Notes: generated by a model not told the origin, from the sequence alone. A DNA stretch of 64,000 bases from CATOSP01 sp965216155 (GCA_965216155.1 CBDCFD010000007.1:1302001-1366000); one strand, 5' to 3'. Shown: positions 52,299 to 61,153, counted from the stretch's first letter. Numbers and translations are program-made.

Positions 52299-53207
52299 TT
52301 AGATCATCCGGTCGATGATCCGCTTCGCCTGTTCGTCGGTGATGCCCAGTTCGCGGAAAGCCAGGGGGCCTCCCTCGCGCAGCACCGGCTCACTGCCGTC
52401 CAGGGTATGCCCTTCCTTCTGGAAAAACAGACCCGTGTAAATGGTGTCGCCCCAGGCCATCGCCTTCTCGCAGGCCGTCTTCCAGTCGGAGGTGTCGTGC
52501 TCCTCGTCCTCCAGCTTCTTGACCCGTTCCTTGAAGAAGTCGTGGCCGTTGTCGTTGTTGAATGTGACGCAAGGGCTAAAGACGTCCAGCAGGGCAAACC
52601 CCTTATGCTGGATCGCCGCCTTGAGGATCATCGTGAGATGGCGAACGTCCCCGCTGTATCCGCGGGCAACGAATGTTGCTCCGTTCATGATCGCAGAGGT
52701 GATCGGGTTGATGGGCATCTCCACGCTACCGAAGGGGGTGCTCTTGGTCTTCATCCCCAGGGTACTGGTGGGGGAGATCTGGCCGGTGGTGAGCCCGTAG
52801 ATCTGGTTGTTCATCACCACGTAGGTCAGGTCCACGTTACGCCGGGCCGTGTGGGTGAAGTGGTTCCCGCCTATGCCGTAGCCATCCCCGTCGCCGCCGG
52901 TGACGATTACGTTAAGCTCGTGGTTGCCCATCTTCGCGCCGGTAGCCACAGCCAGGGACCGGCCGTGCAGAGTGTGCATTCCATAGGCGTTGAAGTAGCC
53001 CGGCAGGTTGGAGGAACAACCTATGCCGCTGACGGTAAGGATCTCGTGGGGCTGTAGCCCCAACTCGGCACAGGCCCGCTGGATGCTGTTCAATACTCCG
53101 AAGTCGCCGCAACCCGGACACCAGTCCGGGTCTACCTGACCCTTGAAGTCCCTCGCCGTAAGTTGGACTACGGGCTTGCCACCGGTTGTCGACAGAGTTG
53201 TAGCCAT
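52299..53207 (-). CDS. korB: 2-oxoacid:ferredoxin oxidoreductase, beta subunit
   Basis: A 302-residue ThDP-binding subunit. CPGCGDFGVLNSIQRAC carries two [4Fe-4S] ligands (CxxC), with further Cys in GIGCSSNLPGYF and DVFSPCVTFNNDNG. The ThDP motif is VIVTGGDGDGYGIGGNHFTH ending in NNQIYGLTTGQ. With the alpha/gamma subunit it oxidises 2-oxoglutarate or another 2-oxoacid to the acyl-CoA, reducing ferredoxin. It follows korA by 12 bp on the same strand. Confidence 0.94.
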   Translation of the reverse strand: MATTLSTTGGKPVVQLTARDFKGQVDPDWCPGCGDFGVLNSIQRACAELGLQPHEILTVSGIGCSSNLPGYFNAYGMHTLHGRSLAVATGAKMGNHELNVIVTGGDGDGYGIGGNHFTHTARRNVDLTYVVMNNQIYGLTTGQISPTSTLGMKTKSTPFGSVEMPINPITSAIMNGATFVARGYSGDVRHLTMILKAAIQHKGFALLDVFSPCVTFNNDNGHDFFKERVKKLEDEEHDTSDWKTACEKAMAWGDTIYTGLFFQKEGHTLDGSEPVLREGGPLAFRELGITDEQAKRIIDRMI

Positions 53208-53219
53208 CCTCTCACCTCT

Positions 53220-54998
53220 CTAAGCCACGACCTCTTGGTAAGGCACGTAACGTTCGGTCTTCCCACTGAGCAGTTCCAGGACACCATTTACGATGTGATG
53301 GGGCATGAAGGGTTCCCCGTCGTACTTGCGAATATGCCCATCAACACTGATACCGGTCTCGCTTCGCATGTAGCGATAGAACTGGCCGGAATAGTTGTTT
53401 TCCACCACGATCTTGCGGCGCGACTTGGCTAGAATCTCGGTCACCGCGTCGCCGTGGAACGGCAGGATCCACTTGATGGGGAGTTGGTTCGCCGTAACTC
53501 CCTGAAGTTTCAACAGATCGATCGCCTCTTTGATCGTACCGTAGGTGGAACCCCACCCGATGAGCGTAACTTCCGCGTCCTCGGGGCCTTCCATCTCGGG
53601 GGGAGCGATATCCGGCGCCACGCCTTGGAACTTGCGGGCACGCTTTTCGACCATGCTGCGGCGTTTGTGGGGGTTGGTAAACTCATCGCTGATCAAAGTG
53701 GAGTCTTCGTCGTGCTCATCGGTTGCGACCACGTGAATGTAGCCTTCCAAACCCGGAAGAGCTCGGGGCGAGATTCCGGTCTCCGTATCCTTGTAACGCT
53801 TATACCCATTGGCGGCGGAGTGTTCGGTTATCAGGTCGCCGCGGTCGATCACGGGCTGCATGTTGATCTGGTCAGGGTCGACGCTGAACCTGCCTTCGCC
53901 GATGAGCAGGTCCGTGATGATCACGCCGGGGCACTGGGCCTTGTCGCACAGGTTGAACAGTTCGGCGACCGTGTTGAACGAGTCCAGGGCATTTAACGGC
54001 GCGACGATGAAGCGTTCGAAATCACCCTGGCTTGCGCCGAGTATCTGCCAGAGGTCGCCTTGCTCCGTCTTGGTGGGTACTCCCGTCGATGGACCCGCGC
54101 GCTGAACGTCGATGAATACGGCGGGAATCTCCATCATTCCGGCGCTGCCCAGGGCCTCGCTCATCAGGGCGAAACCGCCTCCGGAGGTGGCGCACATGGA
54201 GCGACAGCCGACGTGGGCCGCCCCGATGACCATGTTGGCCACGCTGATCTCGTCTTCCACCTGGCGCACCATGATGCCCAGGTTTCTCGCGTTCTGTGCC
54301 ATCCAGTGGAGGACGCCGGTGGACGGGCTCATGGGGTAGGCGGCGTAAAACTTTACTCCGGCTGCGGCCCCGCCCATGGCCACAGCGTCGTTCCCGGACC
54401 AGACGGCCAGGGGCTTCGCGCCGGTGCCCAACGGATGGGAAAAGGGGTCGAAGTTGGCCATTGCGTGGTCGTAGCCAGCCCGGGCGACCCGTACGTTCTC
54501 GTCAACAACTGCCTGGCCCTGACGTGCGAATCTCAGGGTCAAGCTCTCTTCCAGAGTCGCGAAGTCTTCGCCGAGTAATGCGATTACCACGCCCGTGGCA
54601 ACCGTGTTCTGCACGAGCCTGTTGCGGCTCTGGGTCAGTTCGGCTATGGGCAGGGGACACAGTTGGACGCCGTCGCCGGGCTCACCGGCTGTGACGTTGT
54701 CACCGTTGTACACGACGCGGGTGTCCGGCCCCATGAGGCCCAGATGCCGGTCCATAGTGTCCTGGTTCAGGCAGAGCAGCAGGTCCAGCCTGTCGCCGTG
54801 GCTTTGGACCTCTACATCGCTCACGCGGACAGTCAAGAAGATGTGCCCGCCGCGAATTATCGACTGGTATGCGTTGTAGGTGTAAAGATGGAGTCCGCGC
54901 CTCACGAAGATTCGGGCCAGGATGTCTCCCGGCGTGGCGATGCCCTGCCCGGCCTCTCCACCTATCGCCAGCGCGAAATCGTAGCTTCCCAACGCCAT
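53220..54998 (-). CDS. korA: 2-oxoacid:acceptor oxidoreductase, fused gamma-alpha subunit
   Basis: A 592-residue protein. The N-terminal gamma domain reads DFALAIGGEAGQGIATPGDI and AYQSIIRGGHIFLTVRVSDV. The alpha domain (from about 200) starts WSGNDAVAMGGAAAGVKFYA and includes FIDVQRAGPSTGVPTKTEQG, the CoA/pyrimidine-binding region, and TLIGWGSTYGTIKEAIDLL. The gamma-alpha fusion is the common KorA form. No ferredoxin delta subunit is adjacent, as in other KorAB enzymes. It begins the korAB unit. Confidence 0.94.
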   Translation of the reverse strand: MALGSYDFALAIGGEAGQGIATPGDILARIFVRRGLHLYTYNAYQSIIRGGHIFLTVRVSDVEVQSHGDRLDLLLCLNQDTMDRHLGLMGPDTRVVYNGDNVTAGEPGDGVQLCPLPIAELTQSRNRLVQNTVATGVVIALLGEDFATLEESLTLRFARQGQAVVDENVRVARAGYDHAMANFDPFSHPLGTGAKPLAVWSGNDAVAMGGAAAGVKFYAAYPMSPSTGVLHWMAQNARNLGIMVRQVEDEISVANMVIGAAHVGCRSMCATSGGGFALMSEALGSAGMMEIPAVFIDVQRAGPSTGVPTKTEQGDLWQILGASQGDFERFIVAPLNALDSFNTVAELFNLCDKAQCPGVIITDLLIGEGRFSVDPDQINMQPVIDRGDLITEHSAANGYKRYKDTETGISPRALPGLEGYIHVVATDEHDEDSTLISDEFTNPHKRRSMVEKRARKFQGVAPDIAPPEMEGPEDAEVTLIGWGSTYGTIKEAIDLLKLQGVTANQLPIKWILPFHGDAVTEILAKSRRKIVVENNYSGQFYRYMRSETGISVDGHIRKYDGEPFMPHHIVNGVLELLSGKTERYVPYQEVVA

Positions 54999-55237
54999 AG
55001 CATCGCTCCTCGCCTCTAATCGCCGATGTCACTGCCCCGGCGCTTTGGACTCGGCCGCCGCGTTCCTGGCCTGAGACCGGAATTCATGCGTGCGGCCCGT
55101 TAGCAATTCCTTGGATAATGCTGCCAGTATAATGCTGCCGGGCCTTGCTTCACAAGTTACTTTCACCTTTCGACACGCCCGACAAGAATCGTTACGTATT
55201 TGTAACAACTGGCGGCGTCATACGGCCAGTTTGGGGG

Positions 55238-56623
55238 TTACATGTGGATGGCCCGGCCCTGGGCACTGAGGGCTGCCTCCTTGAGCATCTCCGAAAGCGA
55301 CGGATGGGGATGGACCGCCCATCCCAGCTCGAGGGTTGTCCCTTCCAGCATCCTGATCATGGACAGCTCTCCGAGCAACTCGGTGACCTCCGGGCCGATC
55401 ATGTGCCCGCCCAGCAACTCGCCGTACCTGGCGTCCACCACGAGCTTAACTATCCCGTCGGCCTCACCCATGGCCAGCGCCTTTCCGTTGGCCTGGACGT
55501 TAAACGTGCCGATGTTCACGTCGTAGCCCTGTTCCCGTGCCTGTGACTCGGTAAGACCGAAGCTGGCTATCTGCGGGTTGCAGTAGGTCGCCCTTGGCAT
55601 ACAGGTATAGTCCAGGGGTTGGGTCTCCATCCCGGCGATGTGCTCCACCGCGGTAACGGCCTGGGCCGAAGCCACGTGGGCCAACGCCAACTTGCCTGTT
55701 ATGTCACCTACGGCGAAGACACCGGGCACGTTGGTTGCCATCGCGTCATCGACCTGGACGAATCCGCGTTCAGTCTCGACGCCAGTCTCTTCCAGTCCCA
55801 GGTCTTCGGTATTGGGCTGGACTCCAATCGCAACCAACACCTTGTCAACGCTGAGGGACTGGCTGGAACCGTCTTTTTCTATTGTCAGAGTTACTCTATC
55901 GGAGGTAGTCTCGGCTCCGGTAACCCCCGCGCCGGTCATCACGTTGATCCCGTGACGGGTGAAGCTCCGCTCCAGCAGACTGCTTATCTCCTCGTCCTCC
56001 CCTGGGACCAGGCGCGGCAACAGTTCGACGACCGTGATATCCACGCCGTACATCCGGTACAGGTACGCGAATTCGACGCCAATAGCCCCTCCACCGACTA
56101 TTGCAATTGAACCGGGAAGGTTGTCCAGGACGATGGACTCCCGGCTGGTGATGGTCCGGTCGCCATCCACCGGGAGCGGCGGGATGGTCCGCGGCCTCGC
56201 TCCGGTAGCCAGGATGATATTTCTCGCGCGAAGGGTGCGCCCGTCCGGGGCAACCAGGACCTCGCCACGCCCCACCAGCCGTCCAGTCCCCTGGACGTGC
56301 TCCACGTTGTTCTTACGGAGCAGGTAGGCCACGCCGCGGGTGTTGCGGCCGACGACCCTGCGGCTGCGCTGTACGGCCACCGAGTAATCGGCATGGAAGT
56401 TGTCAAAACTGAGACCGAATTCCTCGGCGCGGTGCAGGTAGGAGAGGATTTCGGCGTTTTTGAGAAGGGCTTTGCTTGGGATGCAGCCCCAGTTTAGGCA
56501 GACCCCGCCCAGGGCTTCTTTCTCTACGATTGCGGTTTTGAGCCCGAGTTGCCCCGCCCGAATGGCCGCGACATAGCCGCCGGGCCCGGCCCCGATCACC
56601 ACCAAGTCGTAAACTGGGTCCAT
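55238..56623 (-). CDS. lpdA: Dihydrolipoyl dehydrogenase
   Basis: A 461-residue flavoprotein disulfide reductase. FAD motif DLVVIGAGPGGYVAAIRAGQ, redox disulfide GGVCLNWGCIPSKALL, NAD motif IAIVGGGAIGVEFAYLYRMY, second FAD motif GVFAVGDITGK, and the C-terminal active-site His in WAVHPHPSLSEML. It reoxidises lipoamide on E2 or glycine-cleavage H protein with NAD. Lying near an E2 and korAB but without E1, it may serve a dehydrogenase complex encoded elsewhere. Confidence 0.95.
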   Translation of the reverse strand: MDPVYDLVVIGAGPGGYVAAIRAGQLGLKTAIVEKEALGGVCLNWGCIPSKALLKNAEILSYLHRAEEFGLSFDNFHADYSVAVQRSRRVVGRNTRGVAYLLRKNNVEHVQGTGRLVGRGEVLVAPDGRTLRARNIILATGARPRTIPPLPVDGDRTITSRESIVLDNLPGSIAIVGGGAIGVEFAYLYRMYGVDITVVELLPRLVPGEDEEISSLLERSFTRHGINVMTGAGVTGAETTSDRVTLTIEKDGSSQSLSVDKVLVAIGVQPNTEDLGLEETGVETERGFVQVDDAMATNVPGVFAVGDITGKLALAHVASAQAVTAVEHIAGMETQPLDYTCMPRATYCNPQIASFGLTESQAREQGYDVNIGTFNVQANGKALAMGEADGIVKLVVDARYGELLGGHMIGPEVTELLGELSMIRMLEGTTLELGWAVHPHPSLSEMLKEAALSAQGRAIHM

Positions 56624-56820
56624 CTACCTCTGTAGCCCCGCGTGCCCACTCCCGTCGTTCCTTCCAGCCTGTCTGTGGACGCGGGCGCGATCAAAGTCGC
56701 CGGAAAGCAACATTATACAAGCGGGCCGGTAGCCTAACAAGGACAAGCCAAACCGTAACCGCCCAGACTTGATGTGGTCCAAGTGGCTAGTGCAGCACAT
56801 CCAGGGGAAAGGTCAGGGTC

Positions 56821-57023
56821 ATTCGATTATCTGGATCAAGGACGCTCATGCGCCGCTACTACCCCATCCGTCACTCCGGCCCTCAGCCGGAATCCAGGAA
56901 CCCTTCCTTAGAATCACGTTCAGATACATGAGTATTTCCGGGTTTCAGCCCCCGTTCGAGCCGGGGGCAGGCTTTTCGCCGGAACGACGATGGAGCCGGT
57001 TGCGGTCACAATCGAGAGGCCCT
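56821..57023. repeat. Dispersed 200-bp intergenic repeat, copy 2
   Basis: Matches 22908-23107 end to end, with TTCGATTAT, GCCGCTACTACCCCATCCGT, ATCCAGGAACCCTTCCTT and GGAACGACGATGGAGCCGGT. It includes a CCGGCCCTCAGCCGGAAT palindrome and occupies most of the 578-bp gap 56624-57201, which otherwise shows no gene. Confidence 0.8.
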
Positions 57024-57201
57024 AGGGGGCAAGTCCCTGCGGTTGACTCTCAAGCCTGCCGCCACCAACCGGGTTTCGGATAGTTCGACACCCGAAGTCT
57101 GAACAATTGCCCACAGAATCCTCAATCGTATGGCTATGTATGGCAATCGGCAATTCTGCTATGATTGGAAGACACACCTAATCCAGACTTCAGGGAGCGT
57201 C

Positions 57202-57414
57202 ATGCGAGTCGGACCGTTCGGCCTGCCGGAACTGCTGATAATTTTGGTCGTGATCTTGCTGATATTCGGCGCAAAACGGCTGCCGGAGATCGGCTCCTCC
57301 CTGGGCAAGGGGATCCGTACCTTCAAGACCGCCATCACGGGCGAAGACGAGACCCCCCCGAAGGAAGGCCAGGGCGTAGCCAGCGGCGCGGAGGACGACC
57401 GCCGCGGCGGCTAA
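57202..57414 (+). CDS. tatA: Sec-independent translocase TatA/E-type protein
   Basis: A 70-residue protein starting MRVGPFGLPELLIILVVILL behind AGGGAGCG. One short N-terminal membrane helix (LPELLIILVVILLIFGAK) runs into the RLPEIGSSLGKGIRTFK amphipathic helix and an acidic tail, the TatA layout with the conserved FG-P turn. It converges on tatC across a terminator hairpin. A second TatA/B-like gene is upstream of tatC on the opposite strand. Confidence 0.9.
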   Translation: MRVGPFGLPELLIILVVILLIFGAKRLPEIGSSLGKGIRTFKTAITGEDETPPKEGQGVASGAEDDRRGG

Positions 57415-57448
57415 CCACCGTCAACGACACTCAGGAATCGGAATCAGT

Positions 57449-57480
57449 AAGGGCCAGCGTCATCGCTGGCCCTTAGATCT
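57449..57480. terminator. Bidirectional terminator between tatA and tatC
   Basis: AAGGGCCAGCG and CGCTGGCCCTT form an 11-bp perfect stem with a TCAT loop between converging genes, followed by AGATCTTT on the plus side. Confidence 0.8.
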
Positions 57481-57504
57481 TTGAAATAGGCGGCCCCACG
57501 GTTT

Positions 57505-58269
57505 CTAATCCGGCGGAGAAAAAGGCGTCAATGCCGCCGACGGCTGCCGGTCCCGTCTCGCCAAACGCGACAGAAGGACACCGAGTTCGTACAGCACCAG
57601 CAAAGGCGCGGCGACCAACGCTTGGTTTAGCGGGTCGAACGTCGGTGTGATGATCGCGGCCAGGACGAAGGCCACGACAATCCAGTATCGGCGGAAACGA
57701 GAAAGCATCCGGGGAGTGACCACACCCAGCGAGGTCAGAAGATACATGATCAGGGGCGTCTCGAAGGCGAGGCCCATCCAGAACAAAAGCCGCACCATTA
57801 CGTTGACGATGTTGCTTATCCTGATCTCCGGTCTGGCTACGTCCCCGCCGAATGTCAGCAGGAAGCCAAGTGCGCGAGGGGCGAGGACGAAGTAGGCAAA
57901 GGCGACTCCGCATACGAACACGAAAAAGGCCGCCGGCAGGAATACCAGGAGGAATAGCCTCTCTCTCGGTGTAAGCCCCGGCGCCACGAACATGATCGCC
58001 TGGTGGAGAATCACCGGGAGAGCGAGGATAAACCCCGCCAGTAGGGACACCTTCACGGATGTCGTCAGTAGCTCGGTGACCTCAGTGTAGATCAGGCCCC
58101 CCGGCTGGACGTCGAGCACTGCCTCAGCCGGAAGGACCAACAGCCCGATGATCTGGCGGAAGAAGCCAAAGGAAACTGCGCTTCCCACGAGCAGGGCCAG
58201 GACCGACCAAAAAAGCCGGCGCCTGAGTTCCGTGAGGTGCTGGAGAAAGGTGAGTTCCCGGTTGTTCAT
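57505..58269 (-). CDS. tatC: Sec-independent protein translocase TatC
   Basis: A 254-residue membrane protein with six hydrophobic segments. Its N-terminus is LTFLQHLTELRRRLFWSVLA, matching the TatC ExxxR-type cytoplasmic motif, followed by the periplasmic loop with FVAPGLTPRERLFLLVFLPA and then FAYFVLAPRALGFLLTF. It is the receptor for twin-arginine signals. It overlaps the upstream TatA/B-like gene by 4 bp (58266-58269), so it is translationally coupled to it. Confidence 0.94.
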   Translation of the reverse strand: MNNRELTFLQHLTELRRRLFWSVLALLVGSAVSFGFFRQIIGLLVLPAEAVLDVQPGGLIYTEVTELLTTSVKVSLLAGFILALPVILHQAIMFVAPGLTPRERLFLLVFLPAAFFVFVCGVAFAYFVLAPRALGFLLTFGGDVARPEIRISNIVNVMVRLLFWMGLAFETPLIMYLLTSLGVVTPRMLSRFRRYWIVVAFVLAAIITPTFDPLNQALVAAPLLVLYELGVLLSRLARRDRQPSAALTPFSPPD

Positions 58270-58511
58270 TCCCCGCTTTTGGCCGCGGTGTCTTCTTCTG
58301 ACTGTCGCGGCGCCGGAGCAGCGGGCCGTTCGCGGGGGGTGGGGGCGTCCAGGTCGATTGCCGCGTTCATGTCTGCGATCGAACGCCGGAATTCCCGCAC
58401 GAGCCTCCCCGTCGTCTTGGCCATGTCCAGGGAGCGGGCCGGTCCCAATACCAGCAGGGCGACCACGAAAATCACCCCAAGCTCCATCATGCCCATCCCC
58501 ATGAAGTTCAT
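58266..58511 (-). CDS. TatA/TatB-like protein, coupled to tatC
   Basis: An 81-residue protein starting MNFMGMGMMELGVIFVVALL behind GGAAAG. The short N-terminal membrane helix ends at LVLGPARSLDMAKTTGRLVR, where a Gly-Pro turn leads to an amphipathic helix, and a Pro/Ala tail follows. The GP turn and position before tatC suggest TatB, whereas the convergent gene is more TatA-like. It starts 2 bp after the RumA-Maf stop, so all three genes form one unit. Confidence 0.85.
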   Translation of the reverse strand: MNFMGMGMMELGVIFVVALLVLGPARSLDMAKTTGRLVREFRRSIADMNAAIDLDAPTPRERPAAPAPRQSEEDTAAKSGE

Positions 58512-60349
58512 GGCGCGCTTTCCACTAAGAAGGGGCAGTTTGGACCGCAACCCGGCGGGACGTCGTCAGATTTCAGGTCCGTCAATGTCCAACCTAGCTG
58601 GCCCAGCATCTCCGTCAGCCTGCACAGAGGCAAGCCCACTATGTTGGTATAGCAGCCTCTCCACGACTCGGCGGGACTGAACTCCCGGTCCTGCACCGCG
58701 TAGGCCCCAGCCTTGTCCATCGGCGTCCCGGTGGAGATGGACTCCTCCATCTCATCGTCCGAAAACTGGCGCAGTGCAATGTCGCTGGCCATGCTATCGG
58801 TCAATCGCTGGCCTGACGCGGCGTCAATCACAGTTATCCCGGTGAACACCTGGTGCTGTGTGCCTCGAAGCTGGACCAACATCCGCCGCGCGTCCTCTAC
58901 GTCAATGGGCTTGCCCAACGCCTCTCCCTGGTGCACCACCATGCTGTCCGCGCCGATGACGAAACCTTCCTCCAGGTTGGAAGCCACCGCCTCCGCCTTG
59001 ACGCGGGAAAGCCGCTGGACCAGCTCGGCGGGACTCTCGCCGGGCAGAGGGTCCTCGGGTACGTTGGCGGGCAACACCTGAAAGTCCAGGTCCATCCCGG
59101 CCAACAACTCCCTGCGCCTGGGGGACGCCGAGGCCAACACGATCTTGCGCTCCTGTACCTCTCTCCGGCGCAGGAAGGCGAGGCACTCTACGTGGTGGGT
59201 CTGGGGGAACATGTCCACCGGAGTCACCGACTCCAGCGAGTAGGCAGTCTCGCAAAGCAGCTTGAGGTCTCTTGCCAACGTGCCGGGATCGCACGAGACG
59301 TAGGCGACTCTTGCCGGGCCCAGGTCAATCAGGCTTCGCAGAGTCTGGGGATGGCAACCTGCGCGGGGAGGGTCCAAGATGGCCGCCGTTAGCGTCTCTC
59401 CCAGGCTGGGGAGTACATCCTCCGTTTTGCCCGCAACCAGTTCTATGTTGTCCAGTCCCTTCGCGTTTTCCCTGGCGTCCACGATAGCGGCGGCGGACTC
59501 CTCGACTGCGATTACCTTCTTGACCAGGGGCGACAGCAGTACCGCAAAGGTGCCGACCCCGGTGTAGGCGTCCAGCAGGACATCGTCGTGGGACAAATTC
59601 AGGACGTGGCTTACCATCTCGGCCAACTGGGCCGTCTGCTCGATGTTCACTTGGAAGAAGGACGGAGACGCAACCCGAAACTCGTGGCCTGCAACCGATT
59701 CCTGGTAGGTTTTCTGACCCGTGGGAAACGGGATTTCAGGGTTGAGTAACGTCGGTTGTACCAGCACGCCGCCCGTCTCCAAACCGGCGCGGACGGACAA
59801 TTGGGTGGTCTCGGCGCACCTGTCCTGAAGCCCGGACAAAGTGTCGTTGACCCCGTCATGCATCAACATACAGCGGTCGACACGAACGAACCTTCGGGTC
59901 TCCTTGTGGACGAACCCCAACGCCCCGCCGGAACCTATGGTAAACCGGGCATGGTTCCGGTAGCCGAACTCCCGGGGCGAGGGGACCACAGGGTCAACGT
60001 GGACGCCCGCCAGCCCGCCAATTCGCTCCAAGGCATCGGCGACCAGATCGCGCTTGACGGCTAGCTGCTCCTCGTAATCCAGATGTTGCCACTGGCAGCC
60101 GGTGCAGTCGCCGTAATAAGGGCACGGCGGCGGCACCCGCGCAGGCGAAGGCTCAAGCACTTCGACCACCCGCGCTGCGGCATACTTCCGGCGGACGCTG
60201 ACCACCTCGACCACAACCTTCTCGCCGGGTATCCCACCCAATACAAAGATGCTCTGCCCGTCGCATTCGGCCATGGCCTCACCCAGCCGTCCCCAGGAAT
60301 CGGGGGTCAGGGTGAGTTGCTGGCCTCTGACGATTTTGGTCTGGGTCAA
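58508..60349 (-). CDS. RumA/RlmD-type rRNA uracil-5-methyltransferase fused to Maf nucleotide pyrophosphatase
   Basis: A 613-residue single frame. Residues 1-60 form a TRAM domain. CPYYGDCTGC plus the Cys in VDRCMLM give the four [4Fe-4S] ligands. Then DAYTGVGTFAVLLSPLVKKV binds SAM, LDPPRAGCHPQT follows, and YVSCDPGTLARDL holds the catalytic Cys of the RumA/RlmD family. After LAFLRRREVQE a complete Maf domain begins: RKIVLASASPRRRELLAG, GADSMVVHQGEALGKP, and AGAYAVQDREF, an acid-rich active site that hydrolyses non-canonical NTPs. The Cys-containing tail is CGPNCPF. A ribosome-like ACAGGAG lies at the junction, so internal initiation of a separate Maf is possible. It heads the tat unit. Confidence 0.9.
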   Translation of the reverse strand: MTQTKIVRGQQLTLTPDSWGRLGEAMAECDGQSIFVLGGIPGEKVVVEVVSVRRKYAAARVVEVLEPSPARVPPPCPYYGDCTGCQWQHLDYEEQLAVKRDLVADALERIGGLAGVHVDPVVPSPREFGYRNHARFTIGSGGALGFVHKETRRFVRVDRCMLMHDGVNDTLSGLQDRCAETTQLSVRAGLETGGVLVQPTLLNPEIPFPTGQKTYQESVAGHEFRVASPSFFQVNIEQTAQLAEMVSHVLNLSHDDVLLDAYTGVGTFAVLLSPLVKKVIAVEESAAAIVDARENAKGLDNIELVAGKTEDVLPSLGETLTAAILDPPRAGCHPQTLRSLIDLGPARVAYVSCDPGTLARDLKLLCETAYSLESVTPVDMFPQTHHVECLAFLRRREVQERKIVLASASPRRRELLAGMDLDFQVLPANVPEDPLPGESPAELVQRLSRVKAEAVASNLEEGFVIGADSMVVHQGEALGKPIDVEDARRMLVQLRGTQHQVFTGITVIDAASGQRLTDSMASDIALRQFSDDEMEESISTGTPMDKAGAYAVQDREFSPAESWRGCYTNIVGLPLCRLTEMLGQLGWTLTDLKSDDVPPGCGPNCPFLVESAP

Positions 60350-60591
60350 GTATCTACCCTTGGCAATATTCCCTCTTAATAATAGACCGATAAAAGTCGG
60401 TAGTCGACAATCTCAAGCGTAGGGTATCGGGGCCTCGGATGGAAAAGAGTCTTCCCTTAGCGGCCCTTCACACGGCTGTGACCCCAGGCTTCCCGGTGCA
60501 GAAAAATCATGCGAATCCCGGAATCACAGAAATCACAGTTCAGACAATTTTACCAGGGACTGAAAGACGCTGGCGGCTGACCGTAGTCCGG
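60350..60591. other. Divergent gap upstream of thioredoxin, no gene seen
   Basis: About 240 bp lie between the RumA-Maf start and the thioredoxin promoter. It includes a small hairpin ACCGATAAAAGTCGGT. No supported frame or RNA. Confidence 0.5.
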
Positions 60592-60620
60592 TTGACCTGA
60601 ATCCGGCAGGGATATACACT
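60592..60620 (+). promoter_or_regulatory. Sigma-70-like promoter of thioredoxin
   Basis: TTGACC (60592-60597), a 17-bp spacer, then TACACT (60615-60620). It lies 77 bp before the thioredoxin ATG and may also transcribe the tRNA-Sec gene that follows thioredoxin by 29 bp. Confidence 0.7.
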
Positions 60621-60697
60621 AACCGAAAAGCTGACTGCTTCTAGTTGAATTTCGACGCGCGGCAATATTCGCAACACATTAGTTCTGGAGGCTTACA

Positions 60698-61027
60698 ATG
60701 GCTGAACCTAAAGAGATGACGGTATCCAACTGGGACTCAGATGTCTTGCAATCAGACCTGCCGGTGCTGGTGGACTTCTGGGCCGAATGGTGCGGCCCCT
60801 GCAAGATGATCGCCCCCTCGGTTCATGACATGGCGGTCGAATACGACGGCCAGCTCACCGTGGGTAAGCTCGACGTCGACAGCGCCCCCGAAATCGCCAT
60901 GAAATACGGCGTTCGCAGTATTCCGGCCCTGATCTTCTTCAAGGACGGACAGCCCGTAGACCAGATCGTCGGCGCAGTCCCCAAGGGCACGCTCAAGCGC
61001 AAGATCGATTCCGTCCTGAGTGCATAG
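60698..61027 (+). CDS. trxA: Thioredoxin
   Basis: A 109-residue thioredoxin. The active site WAEWCGPCKM gives the WCGPC redox pair, followed by LDVDSAPEIAMKYGVRSIPA with the cis-proline, and LIFFKDGQPVDQIVGAVPKG. It is a cytoplasmic disulfide reductant with both Cys encoded as Cys, not selenocysteine. CTGGAGG precedes the ATG, and a strong promoter lies upstream. Confidence 0.96.
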   Translation: MAEPKEMTVSNWDSDVLQSDLPVLVDFWAEWCGPCKMIAPSVHDMAVEYDGQLTVGKLDVDSAPEIAMKYGVRSIPALIFFKDGQPVDQIVGAVPKGTLKRKIDSVLSA

Positions 61028-61056
61028 CCACTCCTCATAGTTTCAGTTAGTTGCAA

Positions 61057-61153
61057 GGGAGTGGACGGGGCCCGGTGGCTCCTGCGGACTTCAAATCCGT
61101 TGTGCCTCGTGACGAGCGGGGTAGGTGGGTTCGACTCCCTCGCACTCCCGCCA
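61057..61153 (+). tRNA. selC: tRNA-Sec (anticodon TCA), selenocysteine
   Basis: A 97-nt tRNA with the anticodon loop CTTCAAA (TCA) in the stem GCGGACTTCAAATCCGT, the characteristic tRNA-Sec anticodon arm. It has a long variable arm (GTGCCTCGTGACGAGCGGGG region), T-arm GGTGGGTTCGACTCCCTC, and an encoded GCCA end. Acceptor GGGAGTG pairs with CACTCCC. Length and anticodon leave little doubt. Its presence implies SelA/SelB/SelD elsewhere; none lies in the window. Confidence 0.93.

Noticed and set aside
52407..54578. Plus-strand frames opposite korA/korB
   Set aside because: Antisense shadows; histidine/glycine-rich translation with no fold signature.
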